DNA from: Myxococcales bacterium 68-20
Lineage (GTDB): Bacteria > Myxococcota_A > Polyangia > Polyangiales > Polyangiaceae
Length of the DNA: 64,000 bases
NCBI GenBank assembly: GCA_001899635.1
Contig: MKVQ01000002.1
Coordinates: 188,198 to 252,197, forward strand
Direction: 5' to 3'
The position numbers and the translations under genes were made by a program. Position 1 is the first letter of the stretch, and each line of letters starts with the position of its first letter. A model generated the notes under the pieces. That model was given only the letters and a program-made list of their open reading frames with translations. It made no database searches and was not told the origin of the DNA. Below, piece after piece: positions 17,759-29,445 of this stretch.

Positions 17759-20700
17759 ATGAAGATCAAGCGCCTCGAGCTCAGTGGCTTCAAGTCGTTC
17801 GTCGATCGGACGGTCGTCAACTTCGACCACGAGATCATGGGCATCGTCGGCCCGAACGGATGCGGGAAGTCGAACATCGTCGACGCCATTCGCTGGTGCA
17901 TGGGCGAACAGAGCGCGAAGCACCTCCGCGGAAAGAGCATGGAGGACGTCATCTTCAACGGCTCCGAGTCGCGCGCGCCCGCCGACTACGCCGAGGTGAC
18001 GCTCACGTTCGAGAACGACGACCCGGTCGATGTCCCGCTCGAATACAAGGACTACGCGGAGATCGCCGTCACGCGCCGCCTCCATCGCAGCGGCGACAGC
18101 GAGTATCTGATCAACAAGACGCCCGTCCGCCTGAAGGACATCACCGATCTGTTCCTCGGCACCGGCGTCGGCACGAAGGCCTACTCGATCGTCGAGCAGG
18201 GCAAGATCGGCCTGATCGTCAGCGCGAAGCCGGAAGACCGCCGTCTCCTCATCGAGGAGGCCGCCGGCATCACGAAGTTCAAGAGCCGGAAGAAGCAGGC
18301 CGAGCGCAAGATGGAGCTCACGCAGCAGAACCTGCTGCGCGTCGGCGACATCATCGGCGAGCTCGAGCGCAGCCTCGGCTCGCTCAAGCGACAGGCCGCG
18401 AAGGCCGAGCGCTTCATCTCGTACCGCAACGAGCTCGAAGACCTCCAGCTCTACGAGGCGTCGCACAAGTTCCTCGAGCTCCGTGGCTGGATCTACCTCG
18501 AGCACTCCGAGGTCGAGCGCCTCACGCTCGAAGCGGACCAGGCGCGCACGACCCTCACCGCCCGCGAGGCGGAGCTCGAGAGCGCCCGCCTCGACGCGCA
18601 CACCGCGGAGGAGAAGCTCGAACAGGCGGGCACCGCGGCGTTCGCGGCGGACAACGAGGCCCGCGCGGAGGAAGCCGCGATCGAGCGCGCGAAGGACCGC
18701 ATCGAAGCGCTCCGCCGCCGAGCCACGCAGGCCGAAGGCGAGCTCGGCGAGATCAGCGCGCAAGCCAGCGCCCTCGCCACCGAGCGCGAAGCCGTCGGAG
18801 CCGACGTCGCGATCCTCGAAGAGGGCGAGACCGGCGTGGCGACCGCGGTCGCTCAGGAGGACACCAAGCTCGCAGATCTCTCGGCATCGCACGAGGCCGC
18901 CGAGCGCGAGGTCGTCGAGTTCCGCAACGCGATGAGCCACGCGCAGCAGGCGATCGCGAGCACCGAGGCGAAGCTCGAGGGCTTCGACCGCCGGAAGGAC
19001 GAGATGCGCGCGCGCGAAGAGAAGCTCCAGACCGAGCGCGAGCAGCTCGAGGGTAGCCTCCTCGAGCTGCGCGCCCGCACCGAGCAGCTCGCCCTCGCGA
19101 TCGAGGACCTCAAGAGCGGCAAGATGACGAGCGCCGAGGAGAAGGCGCAGATGGAGGAGCGCCTCGGCGAGCTCCGCCGCGCCATCGCCGAGAGCGAGCA
19201 ACTGCTCGAAGAGGCGAAGGCCGAGGCGAGCAAGAAGCGCTCGCGCCTCCATGCGCTCTCGGAGATGCACGCGCGCCGCGAGGGCGTCGGCGCCGGCGCG
19301 AAGGCCCTCGTCGAGACGAAGGACCAGACGCTCGCCGGCCTCCTCGCCGACCGCATCGAGGCGCCCGCGGAGCTCACCGGCGCGCTCGCCGGCCTCCTCG
19401 GCAGCCACCTCGAGGACGTCGTCGTCGAAGACCTCGATCGCGGCGTCGGTCTCCTCGGCGACCTCGCATCGGCGCGGAAGGGACGCGCGACGATCATCGC
19501 TCGCCACCCCGCGTACGTCGCGGGTCGCGCGACGGCTCCCCTCCCCGCGGTCGCCGGCGTCATCGGTCGCCTCGTCGACGCGCTTCGCTTCGCGCCGGAG
19601 GACGAGGCGCTGGTCCGCGCCGTCGTCGGCGAGACGATCGTCGTCGAGGACGTGAATGCAGCGCTGGACGTGCGGGCGCAGCTGCTCGTCGACGCGCCCG
19701 TCGTCACACGCGAGGGGACCGTCTTCCACGTCGACGGCCGCGTCTCGGGCGGCACCGGCCAGGAAGCCGGCGCGCACATGCTCGACGTCCGCCGCGAGAT
19801 GCGCGAGCTCAGCGACGAAGTCAGCCGCCTCGAAGTGCTCGTCAGCGACCGGCTCGCGAACCACCAGGCTCTGCGCACGCAGATCGGCGAGACGCAGGGC
19901 GCCCTCGAGCGCGCGCGCCACGAGGCGCACCAGAGCGAGCTCGCGCTGGTCCACGCCGAGAAGGACCACCGGAACGCCGAGGCCGAGGGCGAGCAGCACG
20001 CCAAGCGCATCGAGGCGGTGCGGGCCGAGCTCGAGGAGCTCCGCCGGGCCATCGACGAGGCGGACGCCGAGCGCGCAGCTGCACAGCAGCTCCTCGACCA
20101 GGCACGCGAGGAGCTCGCGGGTGCGTCGGCCGAAATCGGCGAGGCCGAGGCCCGCGCGACCGAGTGGCGCGAGCAGGTCAAGACGCAGCAGGAGCTCGTG
20201 ATGGAGCGCAAGGTCGCCCTCGCGGGCGCCCGCGAGAAGCTCCACGCGGCACGCGGCACGATCCAGCGGCTCACCCGCAGCGAGGCGGAGCTGTCGGAGC
20301 GCGCCGGCCGCCTCGACGCCGAGCTCTGCGAGGGGGCACGCGAGCACGGCGAGACCGCCGCGACGCTCGTGAAGCACAAGGAGCGCCTCATCGAGGCGCA
20401 GGCGGCGGCGCGCGTGGCGCAGGAGGCGGCGACCGAGGCGCGTACCGTCTTCGAAGCGTTCCGCACGAGCCTCCAGGACCGCGAGGCGGGGCTCAAGGAT
20501 CTCCGCACCCATGCCCAGACGGCGCGCGAGGCGCTCGGCCAGCACGAGATGGCGCTCCGCGAGCGCGAGATCGCGATGGAGCATCTCCTTGCAAGCGTCC
20601 GCGAGAAGTTCCGCGGCCTCGAGCTCGCAAGCCTGATCGGCGACTACCACCTCCGCCCGCCGCCCGACGGCGAGACGCGCTCGCGCATCCAGGAGCTCAG

Positions 20701-21373
20701 CGGCCTCATCGATCGCATGGGCTCGGTCAACCTCGACGCGATGCGCGAGCACGAGGAGGCCGAGAAGCGGTACGAGTTCTACACGACGCAGAAGGCCGAC
20801 CTCGACAAGGCCCTCGCCGATCTCGAGCGCGCCATCCAGCAGATGAACCGCGAGAGCAAGAAGCTCTTCACGGACACGTTCGTCGCGGTGAACACGCGCT
20901 TCCAGGAGCTCTTCCCGAGGATGTTCCGCGGCGGTCGCGCCGAGCTCCGGCTCACGAACCCCGAGGACATGCTCGAGACCGGCATCGACATCATCGCGCA
21001 GCCGCCGGGCAAGAAGCTCTCGAGCATCGAGCTCATGAGCGGCGGCGAGAAGGCGCTCACCGCGGTCTCGCTCATCTTCGCGATCTTCTCGATCCGCCCC
21101 TCCCCGTTCTGCATTCTGGACGAAGTCGACGCACCGCTCGACGAGGCGAACGTCGGTCGCTACTGCGAGGCGATCCGCGAGATGACCGATCGCTCGCAGT
21201 TCATCCTCATCACGCACATCAAGAAGACGATGCAGATGGTCGACATCCTGCACGGCGTGACGATGGGCGAGCCGGGCGTCTCGCGCCTCGTGAGCGTCAA
21301 GGTCAGCGAGTCGGCGAAGGCCGGCAGGACCGTGTCGAGCACGAGCAGCGGCGGCCAGGTCGCGGTCGCCTGA
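17759..21373 (+). CDS. smc: Chromosome segregation protein SMC
   Basis: ATPase that organises and helps segregate the chromosome as the core of the SMC-ScpAB condensin. 1204 residues in the canonical order: Walker A GPNGCGKSN (32-40), QSAKHLRGKSMEDVIFNG, GTGVGTKAYSIVEQGKI, two long coiled coils (about 170-510 and 690-1020), a hinge of about 180 residues between them (with LAGLLADRIEAPAELTGALAG), then the ABC signature LMSGGEKALTAVSL and Walker B FCILDEVDAPLDEANV. No scpA or scpB is nearby. ATG at 17759, with a modest GGA upstream. The leader carries the tandem repeat described separately. Confidence 0.97.
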   Translation: MKIKRLELSGFKSFVDRTVVNFDHEIMGIVGPNGCGKSNIVDAIRWCMGEQSAKHLRGKSMEDVIFNGSESRAPADYAEVTLTFENDDPVDVPLEYKDYAEIAVTRRLHRSGDSEYLINKTPVRLKDITDLFLGTGVGTKAYSIVEQGKIGLIVSAKPEDRRLLIEEAAGITKFKSRKKQAERKMELTQQNLLRVGDIIGELERSLGSLKRQAAKAERFISYRNELEDLQLYEASHKFLELRGWIYLEHSEVERLTLEADQARTTLTAREAELESARLDAHTAEEKLEQAGTAAFAADNEARAEEAAIERAKDRIEALRRRATQAEGELGEISAQASALATEREAVGADVAILEEGETGVATAVAQEDTKLADLSASHEAAEREVVEFRNAMSHAQQAIASTEAKLEGFDRRKDEMRAREEKLQTEREQLEGSLLELRARTEQLALAIEDLKSGKMTSAEEKAQMEERLGELRRAIAESEQLLEEAKAEASKKRSRLHALSEMHARREGVGAGAKALVETKDQTLAGLLADRIEAPAELTGALAGLLGSHLEDVVVEDLDRGVGLLGDLASARKGRATIIARHPAYVAGRATAPLPAVAGVIGRLVDALRFAPEDEALVRAVVGETIVVEDVNAALDVRAQLLVDAPVVTREGTVFHVDGRVSGGTGQEAGAHMLDVRREMRELSDEVSRLEVLVSDRLANHQALRTQIGETQGALERARHEAHQSELALVHAEKDHRNAEAEGEQHAKRIEAVRAELEELRRAIDEADAERAAAQQLLDQAREELAGASAEIGEAEARATEWREQVKTQQELVMERKVALAGAREKLHAARGTIQRLTRSEAELSERAGRLDAELCEGAREHGETAATLVKHKERLIEAQAAARVAQEAATEARTVFEAFRTSLQDREAGLKDLRTHAQTAREALGQHEMALREREIAMEHLLASVREKFRGLELASLIGDYHLRPPPDGETRSRIQELSGLIDRMGSVNLDAMREHEEAEKRYEFYTTQKADLDKALADLERAIQQMNRESKKLFTDTFVAVNTRFQELFPRMFRGGRAELRLTNPEDMLETGIDIIAQPPGKKLSSIELMSGGEKALTAVSLIFAIFSIRPSPFCILDEVDAPLDEANVGRYCEAIREMTDRSQFILITHIKKTMQMVDILHGVTMGEPGVSRLVSVKVSESAKAGRTVSSTSSGGQVAVA

Positions 21374-21528
21374 GCGTTCCGCTCAGCGATTCACGCGCGG
21401 TCGCGTCGAGGTCGAGTCGTTGTGTCGGTCGGACCGGCACCAACGTCTCGAACGGCGCGACCGCGTCCGCTCGTCTGCTGCCGTGACGGTCTCGCGGCAC
21501 AAGTCCTACGGGGACACGGCCGGCGCGC

Positions 21529-22080
21529 TCACTGGCACTCGTTGAACTTGCAGACCTTCGACGTGCACTGGTCGTCGCGCTTGCACTTCGACCCGAGACC
21601 GTTGCCGTAACACTCGTTGAAGTAGCAGTTGTTCGACGTGCACTGGTCGTCGCGCTTGCACTTCGCCCCGAGACCGTTGCCGTAGCACTCGTTGAAGTAG
21701 CAGTTGTTCGACGTGCACTGGTCGTCGGTCGTGCACCTCGACCCGACGTCGTTGCTGGCGCACTCGTTGAAGTAGCAGTTGCGCGAGCAACAGTCGGCGT
21801 CGATCGTGCACGACTGCCCGACCTTGCGCTTGTCCGTGCAGACGGCGCCGGCTTCCGCGGCGGCATCCACGCGCGCCCCGCCCCCGGCATCACCATCGGC
21901 CTCGCTCCCCCGCGCCGCATCCCGCGCAGGCGACGAGGCGTCGTCCGTGGGGGGCTCGCTGGTGGGAGTCGTCGCGTCCTCGGGTCTCTCTCCTCCGAGC
22001 CCGGAGAGATCCGTCATCAGGGCACACGCCGAAAGGATGCTCAGCGCGACGAGCCCGGCGATCGGAGCAATCCTCCCCAT
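21529..22080 (-). CDS. Lipoprotein with four tandem Cys-rich repeats
   Basis: 183 residues. Signal peptide with lipobox ILSAC (Cys near 19), then a low-complexity Asp/Ala/Pro-rich linker to about residue 78, then four tandem units of 25 residues. Typical unit: GSRCTTDDQCTSNNCYFNEC followed by YGNGL. Three units have four cysteines each; the first has five because it contains a CC pair. At DNA level, units 2 and 3 are nearly identical over about 75 bases, pointing to recent duplication. The disulfide-rich pattern suggests an extracytoplasmic stable module, recalling Dickkopf-like Cys repeats seen in some myxobacterial proteins. Function unknown. Convergent with smc. Confidence 0.85.
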   Translation of the reverse strand: MGRIAPIAGLVALSILSACALMTDLSGLGGERPEDATTPTSEPPTDDASSPARDAARGSEADGDAGGGARVDAAAEAGAVCTDKRKVGQSCTIDADCCSRNCYFNECASNDVGSRCTTDDQCTSNNCYFNECYGNGLGAKCKRDDQCTSNNCYFNECYGNGLGSKCKRDDQCTSKVCKFNECQ

Positions 22081-22254
22081 CGAGCCTTTACTCTACACGG
22101 AGGGCAGCGCGCGAACCAAGGCATCAGCGCGGCATGTGGGTGAAGACATGACCGCCGCGCGCTGGCGAAAGAGGCGATGGTGTCAGCTACAGGCGCAACG
22201 CGGCGCCTTCGGCAACGGCGCGAGCACACCGAGCCCGGACGGGCGCCTGCGCTT

Positions 22255-22285
22255 GGCCGGCGTGCTCGGTTCCCCGGCGCCGGCC
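22255..22285 (-). terminator. Possible GC hairpin terminator
   Basis: GGCCGGCG (22255-22262) and CGCCGGCC (22278-22285) can pair around a 15-base loop, just past the stop of the lipoprotein gene that ends at 22311. There is no T run, so termination is only possible. Confidence 0.3.
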
Positions 22286-22310
22286 GGCGCAGCCCCCGCG
22301 ATGGGAGGGG

Positions 22311-22967
22311 TCAGCTCTTCGAGAAGACGACGACGCCGGCGCAGCCCTGACCGCGCATCCGGACCTCGAGCGGCGCGCCCGGCTTCATCTCGATCTGGCG
22401 GCTGTCGCCCTCGAGCGGGACGGCGCCGCCGACCTTCGGCAGCGTGATCGTCCCGGCGCCCTCGAGAACCTCGCCCTTGTACGACGACCGCATCGTCGTC
22501 GCCGCGGAGGTACCGGCGAGCACGTCGAGCGACACTTCCTTCGGCGAGAACGCGAGGACGTGGACTTCGGTCCCCTTCCCGCTCAGCGTGAGCTGGACGC
22601 CCCTCGCCGCGTCGCTGAGCGCGAGCACGCGCTTCGTGAACGACTCGATCTTGAGCGGCTTGCCGTCCTCCGTCTTTGCGCGGACGTTCGTCTCGATCTG
22701 GTCGAGGAGCTTCTCGAGCGCCGCCTTGCTCTCCGGATCGCAATTCCCGGACTTCGCCTCCTCGGAGGTGAGCTTCTCGAGCGCCGCAGCGTCGATGCCG
22801 CCCGCCTTGCCGTTGGCCGAGGCGCCCGCATCGGCGGACGCGGCGGGCGTGTCGCTGGAAGCCGGGGTTGCGGTGGTCGGAGCAGGCGGCGGACTTCCAC
22901 CACATGCACCGACGGCAGCGAGAGCCAGAACGAGCCCGGAGGAGAGAGCGACACGGAGGCAACTCAT
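22311..22967 (-). CDS. Putative lipoprotein, unknown function
   Basis: 218 residues. Signal peptide with lipobox (AAVGAC, Cys near 22), a Pro/Thr/Ala/Ser-rich linker to about residue 55, then a soluble domain with KAALEKLLDQIETNVRAKTEDG and a C-terminal GQGCAGVVVFSKS. No family recognised. The start at 22967 is set by the signal peptide; a longer open frame runs to 23093 but adds only Arg/Pro shadow residues. Followed upstream by another small lipoprotein gene on the same strand. Confidence 0.78.
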   Translation of the reverse strand: MSCLRVALSSGLVLALAAVGACGGSPPPAPTTATPASSDTPAASADAGASANGKAGGIDAAALEKLTSEEAKSGNCDPESKAALEKLLDQIETNVRAKTEDGKPLKIESFTKRVLALSDAARGVQLTLSGKGTEVHVLAFSPKEVSLDVLAGTSAATTMRSSYKGEVLEGAGTITLPKVGGAVPLEGDSRQIEMKPGAPLEVRMRGQGCAGVVVFSKS

Positions 22968-23120
22968 GGAGGCGTTTTCACCCCAGCTCGCTCCGGGCCG
23001 CAAGCCCCATCGACACGTGCCTGGCAATGCAAAAGCGCGAGCGCACGGCGAAAGGCGCCGCCGAGGACGGCGCAGCGGGTCGAGCGCCCCCATCTCGCCA
23101 TCGGACGACGGCCGCGCGCT

Positions 23121-23504
23121 CTACTCGCAGTAGCCGGCGCTCTGCATCGTCGCGAGCGCCTGCTTGCACGACGACTCGAGTGACTCGGCCCCGGCCCCCT
23201 TCTCCTTCGCGTCCTCGACGGACTTCCTCGTAGAGTCGCACGAGCCTGCGAGCGCGGGCTGCGACTCGGCGATCTCGTCGCAACAAGCGAGGTAGCTCGT
23301 GCACTGGGGCCCGATGCTGGACTCGGTGTCGCCGCCTTTCGTGGGCTCCGTCGCGCTCTCGTCGGACGACTTGGACGAATCGCTGTTCTGCTTGCCCGAG
23401 GCCGGGGCGTTTTCGCCGTCGTCGGAGTCGGGACCACCCGAGCAGCCCGTGAGGGCGGCGATCGAGAGGGACACGAGGACGGCGCTGAGGATCGAACGAA
23501 GCAT
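23121..23504 (-). CDS. Small putative lipoprotein
   Basis: 127 residues. Signal peptide MLRSILSAVLVSLSIAALTGC with lipobox ALTGC, an acidic Ser/Asp/Glu linker, and a C-terminal domain of about 60 residues with six cysteines (CTSYLACCDEIAES, SCDSTRK, SSCKQAL, GYC). Spacing suggests disulfides in a small helical domain. ATG at 23504 has a good CAGGAG upstream. Function unknown. Confidence 0.78.
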   Translation of the reverse strand: MLRSILSAVLVSLSIAALTGCSGGPDSDDGENAPASGKQNSDSSKSSDESATEPTKGGDTESSIGPQCTSYLACCDEIAESQPALAGSCDSTRKSVEDAKEKGAGAESLESSCKQALATMQSAGYCE

Positions 23505-23695
23505 GCTGAAACTCCTGAACGTGCGAACGCTCCGTGCGTCGCACTCCCAAGAGCCAACAGCCTGCAGGCGGTCGCAGAAAAAAGCGTCCACCGCCACCCC
23601 GTCCTCGGCCGCGCCTTCGTCCGGCATTCGGCCACACCTTCAAGAGGAGCTCTACCGACTGCTGCTGCTACGAGGCAGCTCGCCGTCCCGGCTCC

Positions 23696-24364
23696 TCACG
23701 AGCGCTCGCCGGAAGATGGCCTGACTGCAGCTCGGCCGGAAGATGTCGGCTCTGTGGGTTCCAGCTCGCCGCACGGCTCTGTGACCTCCCCCTGGCCGAC
23801 CCGCGCGGGGACGTCCGCCGGAGCGACCCGAACCCGTGCCGTCACTTCGGGAGCGGCTCTGGCACGCTCGATCGCCGCGACGAGTCGCTCAGGGTCATGG
23901 CTCATCGCACGGACGACGCGCACCTTGCCTCTGCGCTCGTAGGCAATCTCGATGTAGCGCTGCGCGGCCGAAGGCACGCTGTACGTAGTGCTGCCATCGA
24001 AGCCGAAGCGGATCCCCCAGCCACGAGTCCGAAGAACGCTGAGCGAGACGGCGCGCACCGAGCGAATGGACTCGAGCGGGATGCGAGGCCCGAACACACC
24101 AAGCTGCACGTGTACCGCATCCGGCGAGACGACCGTGCGCAGGGTCATGAAGAAGACCCACACGACCGCGATGATGAGGAGCTGCCCAATCGTATGGGAA
24201 ACTTCCGTGGCGCGGAGCGACCAGAGGGCGAGCAACGCGAGCGCAGCGTGCGCCCACCATGCCATGCGCACACGCTCTCGCGCGAGAGCGCCAGAGGCGC
24301 CCATGAACGTCTGCTCGTACTCGTCCGGAGGCACGGTGGGCTTCATGAAAGCAGTCGCGGGCAT
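23696..24364 (-). CDS. Predicted membrane protein with a PH-like beta domain
   Basis: 222 residues. Two hydrophobic segments lie at about 36-52 and 60-78, followed by a beta-rich region (VVSPDAVHVQLGVFGPRIPLESIRSV, then WGIRFGFDGSTTYSV and YIEIAYERRGKVRVV). This two-helix plus PH-like layout is common in small bacterial membrane proteins, but no named family is certain. The C-terminus is Pro/Arg-rich. It ends 331 bases before the stop side of the lipoprotein gene at 23504 and lies just downstream of parE on the same strand. Confidence 0.65.
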   Translation of the reverse strand: MPATAFMKPTVPPDEYEQTFMGASGALARERVRMAWWAHAALALLALWSLRATEVSHTIGQLLIIAVVWVFFMTLRTVVSPDAVHVQLGVFGPRIPLESIRSVRAVSLSVLRTRGWGIRFGFDGSTTYSVPSAAQRYIEIAYERRGKVRVVRAMSHDPERLVAAIERARAAPEVTARVRVAPADVPARVGQGEVTEPCGELEPTEPTSSGRAAVRPSSGERS

Positions 24365-24483
24365 GGGCAGCCAGCATCCAGTCGCCCAGCTTCGCCTCGC
24401 GCGGTGAAGGTCTCGAGCTCGAGACCGAGCGTCGCGCGGCCCCGGCGTGGCGGTGGACTCCGAGCCTCGCCTGGGCGCGCGGA

Positions 24484-26391
24484 TCAGACGTCGATGTCCG
24501 CCGCGTCCTGCGCGTGCTCCATGATGAAGTTGAAGCGCGCCGACGGGTCCTTGCCCATCAGGTCGTTCATCACGCGATCGGTCTGGAGCGCGTCCGAGAT
24601 CTCGACGCGGAGCAGCCGCCGCGACCTCGGCGAGAGCGTCGTCTCCCAGAGCACCTTCGGCATCATCTCGCCGAGGCCCTTGAAGCGGGTGATCTCGACC
24701 TTGCTCCCGTTCTTGCCCGACGCCTTCAGGATGCGCTCCTTGTCGGCGTCGTCCCCCGCCCAGTGCGTCTCCTTGCCGATGTCGATGCGGTAGAGCGGCG
24801 GCACGGCGACGAAGACCTTGCCGCTCTTCAGGAGGTCCGGGATGTGCCGGAAGAAGAACGTCAGCAGCAGGGTCGAGATGTGATGGCCGTCGGAGTCGGC
24901 ATCGGCGAGGACGATGATGCGCGCGTAGCGGAGCCGGTTGATATCGAAGTCCTTACCGACACCACACCCCATCGCGACGACGAGGTCGGCGAGCTCCTTG
25001 TTCTCGAGCACCTTCGAGAGCGCCACCGACTCGGTGTTGAGGACCTTGCCGCGCAGCGGGAGCACCGCCTGGAGCTCGCGATCGCGTCCCTGCTTCGCGG
25101 ACCCGCCTGCCGAGTCGCCCTCGACGATGAACAGCTCCGTCTTCTCCCGCGCGCTGCTGGAGCAGTCGCTCAACTTGCCCGGGAGCGTGAGACGTCCGCT
25201 CGTCGCCGTCTTGCGAGAGACCGCGGCCGACGCTGCGCGCGACGCCTCGCGCGCGCGGGCAGCGAGGACGATGCGGGCGATGATCTGCTCGGCGACGCTG
25301 CGGTTCGAGTTGAGCCACTGCTCGAGCGCCGGGCGCACCGCCTGGTCGACGTAGCCCTGGACCTCGGGGTTGTTGAGGCGGTCCTTCGTCTGGCCCTGGA
25401 ACTGCGGCTCTGCGATGTAGACGCTGAGAATCGAGGTGAAGCCTTCGCGGATGTCCTCCGCCGAGATCGTCACGCCGCGGGGCGAGAGGTTGTGCGTCTC
25501 GATGAAGTTGCGCACCGCCTTGCCGACGGCGCTGCGGAGGCCGTTCTCGTGCGTGCCGCCCGAGCCCGTGGGGATGCCGTTGACGTAGCTCCGAACGTGC
25601 TCGTCGGTCGACTCCGTCCACTGGAACGCGACCTCGACCTTCGCGCCGTTCTCCTTGAGGAGCGTGAACGGCGCCTCGTGGATCGGCTTCGCGTTGCGCT
25701 CGCCGAGCACCTTCTTGAGGTAGTCGACGATCCCTTGCTCGTGCTTGAAGGTCTCGTCGGTGCCGTGCGCCTGGTCGATGAAGCGAACCTTGACGCCGCG
25801 GTGGAGGAAGCTCGCGACCTCGAGCCGATCGCGGATGAGCTTCGGATCGAAGTCGGTGCGCGGAAAGATCTGCGGGTCCGGCTGGAAGAACACCGTGGTG
25901 CCGCTCCCGCGCGCCGCGCCGATCTTCTTCAGCTGGCCCTGGGGAACGCCGCGCCTGAACTCCATCGTGTGCTCGGCGCCGCCGCGCTTCACCGTCACGA
26001 CGACCTTCGTCGAGAGCGCATTGACGACCGACGCGCCGACGCCGTGGAGGCCGCCCGACGTCTTGTAGTTCGCGCCCTCGAACTTCCCGCCGGCGTGGAG
26101 CGTCGTGTAGACGATCTCGAGCGCCGACTTCTTGAGCTTCGGGTGCTTGTCGATCGGGATGCCGCGGCCGTCGTCGCTCACGGTGATGCTCGACCCGTCC
26201 TTGTGGAGGGTCACCGTGATCTCCTTCGCGTGGCCGTTCATGGCCTCGTCGACGGAGTTGTCCACGATCTCCCAGACGAGATGGTGGAGGCCGGCGCTGC
26301 CGACGCCGCCGATGTACATGCCTGGCCGCTTCCGGACCGGCTCGAGACCCTCGAGGACCTGGATGTCTTTTGCGGTGTATTCGGTGGCCAT
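24484..26391 (-). CDS. parE: DNA topoisomerase IV subunit B
   Basis: ATPase subunit of topoisomerase IV, which unlinks daughter chromosomes. GHKL ATP-site motifs: EIVDNSVDEAMNG, DDGRGIPID and SGGLHGVGASVVNALS; then the transducer and the Toprim motifs EGDSAGGSAKQGRDR and LADADSDGHH. The 635-residue length and lack of a GyrB-type insertion fit ParE. It lies 36 bases after parC on the same strand, so the two subunits are an operon in the order parC-parE. Assignment over GyrB also rests on pairing with a ParC-like subunit and the presence of a separate gyrA at 38 kb. Confidence 0.9.
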   Translation of the reverse strand: MATEYTAKDIQVLEGLEPVRKRPGMYIGGVGSAGLHHLVWEIVDNSVDEAMNGHAKEITVTLHKDGSSITVSDDGRGIPIDKHPKLKKSALEIVYTTLHAGGKFEGANYKTSGGLHGVGASVVNALSTKVVVTVKRGGAEHTMEFRRGVPQGQLKKIGAARGSGTTVFFQPDPQIFPRTDFDPKLIRDRLEVASFLHRGVKVRFIDQAHGTDETFKHEQGIVDYLKKVLGERNAKPIHEAPFTLLKENGAKVEVAFQWTESTDEHVRSYVNGIPTGSGGTHENGLRSAVGKAVRNFIETHNLSPRGVTISAEDIREGFTSILSVYIAEPQFQGQTKDRLNNPEVQGYVDQAVRPALEQWLNSNRSVAEQIIARIVLAARAREASRAASAAVSRKTATSGRLTLPGKLSDCSSSAREKTELFIVEGDSAGGSAKQGRDRELQAVLPLRGKVLNTESVALSKVLENKELADLVVAMGCGVGKDFDINRLRYARIIVLADADSDGHHISTLLLTFFFRHIPDLLKSGKVFVAVPPLYRIDIGKETHWAGDDADKERILKASGKNGSKVEITRFKGLGEMMPKVLWETTLSPRSRRLLRVEISDALQTDRVMNDLMGKDPSARFNFIMEHAQDAADIDV

Positions 26392-26427
26392 CGTGCTGCT
26401 CTTTGTGAAGGTCGGTCGCTGCCGTTA

Positions 26428-28905
<2,478 letters not shown>

Positions 28906-29119
28906 AGGAGATCCTCGCGGTAACCCTGCGGGAACTCACCAGGTCACTGTACGAACGTCAAGTTTCCGACCGCACTTCTCTACATGAGCCTGCGGCCGCC
29001 TGGGCTTTCGTCTCGAACGCAATTTTCCGGCTCTAGCGCCGCGGAAGTTTGCGTCTCGATTGGGTTTCTGACAGGGCGTGCGCCTGGCATGTCGACGCCG
29101 GATCCCCTACCTCCAGGCC

Positions 29120-29383
29120 ATGCCACACGCCGCGGCGCCTCCTTCGCCCCCCGAGCTCTCCGACGACCGTGCCTCCTCGCGCTGCCTGGATGAGGTCGGT
29201 GCCGCCACCGTCCTCGGAGCGATGGTCGAGCAGCGCCGCCACTCCTCCTCGCGCACGCTGGCGCCGAGCGAGCCCGAGGCGAACGCGGACGACGCAGATG
29301 CGGGCGCGGATGCGGATGCGGTTGCGACGCAGCGCCGCCCGCGGCTCGATCCGAACAGCGACCTCTTCCAGAAGATCCGCTGA
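29120..29383 (+). CDS. Small acidic hypothetical protein
   Basis: 87 residues, ATG start, stop at 29383. Rich in Ala, Asp, Glu and Pro with a short repeat of Ala-Asp pairs (DADAGADADADA), ending in RRPRLDPNSDLFQKIR. Third codon positions are almost all G or C, as in real genes here, which is the main support. No domain, signal peptide or helix. It lies between divergent parC and the HD gene and may be short and disordered. It could be a chance frame. Confidence 0.4.
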   Translation: MPHAAAPPSPPELSDDRASSRCLDEVGAATVLGAMVEQRRHSSSRTLAPSEPEANADDADAGADADAVATQRRPRLDPNSDLFQKIR

Positions 29384-29445
29384 AGCTCGCGCGGGCGACG
29401 CGCGACGCTCACTGGTTTCGCCGGTCAGCTCTATAGTCGGGCCTG

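Noticed and set aside
17463-17762. Short plus-strand open frame through the smc leader
   Set aside because: Its residues mirror the tandem repeat (repeated LQP/AFS), it overlaps the smc start by a few bases, and it has no ribosome site or domain.
17702-21253. Open frame of over 1100 codons opposite smc
   Set aside because: Antisense shadow of smc; low-complexity Leu/Arg/Asp sequence without domains.
24484-26391. GyrB rather than ParE
   Set aside because: Gene pairs with a subunit A that lacks a clean GyrA box, while a separate subunit A at 38 kb has one; a tree would settle it.
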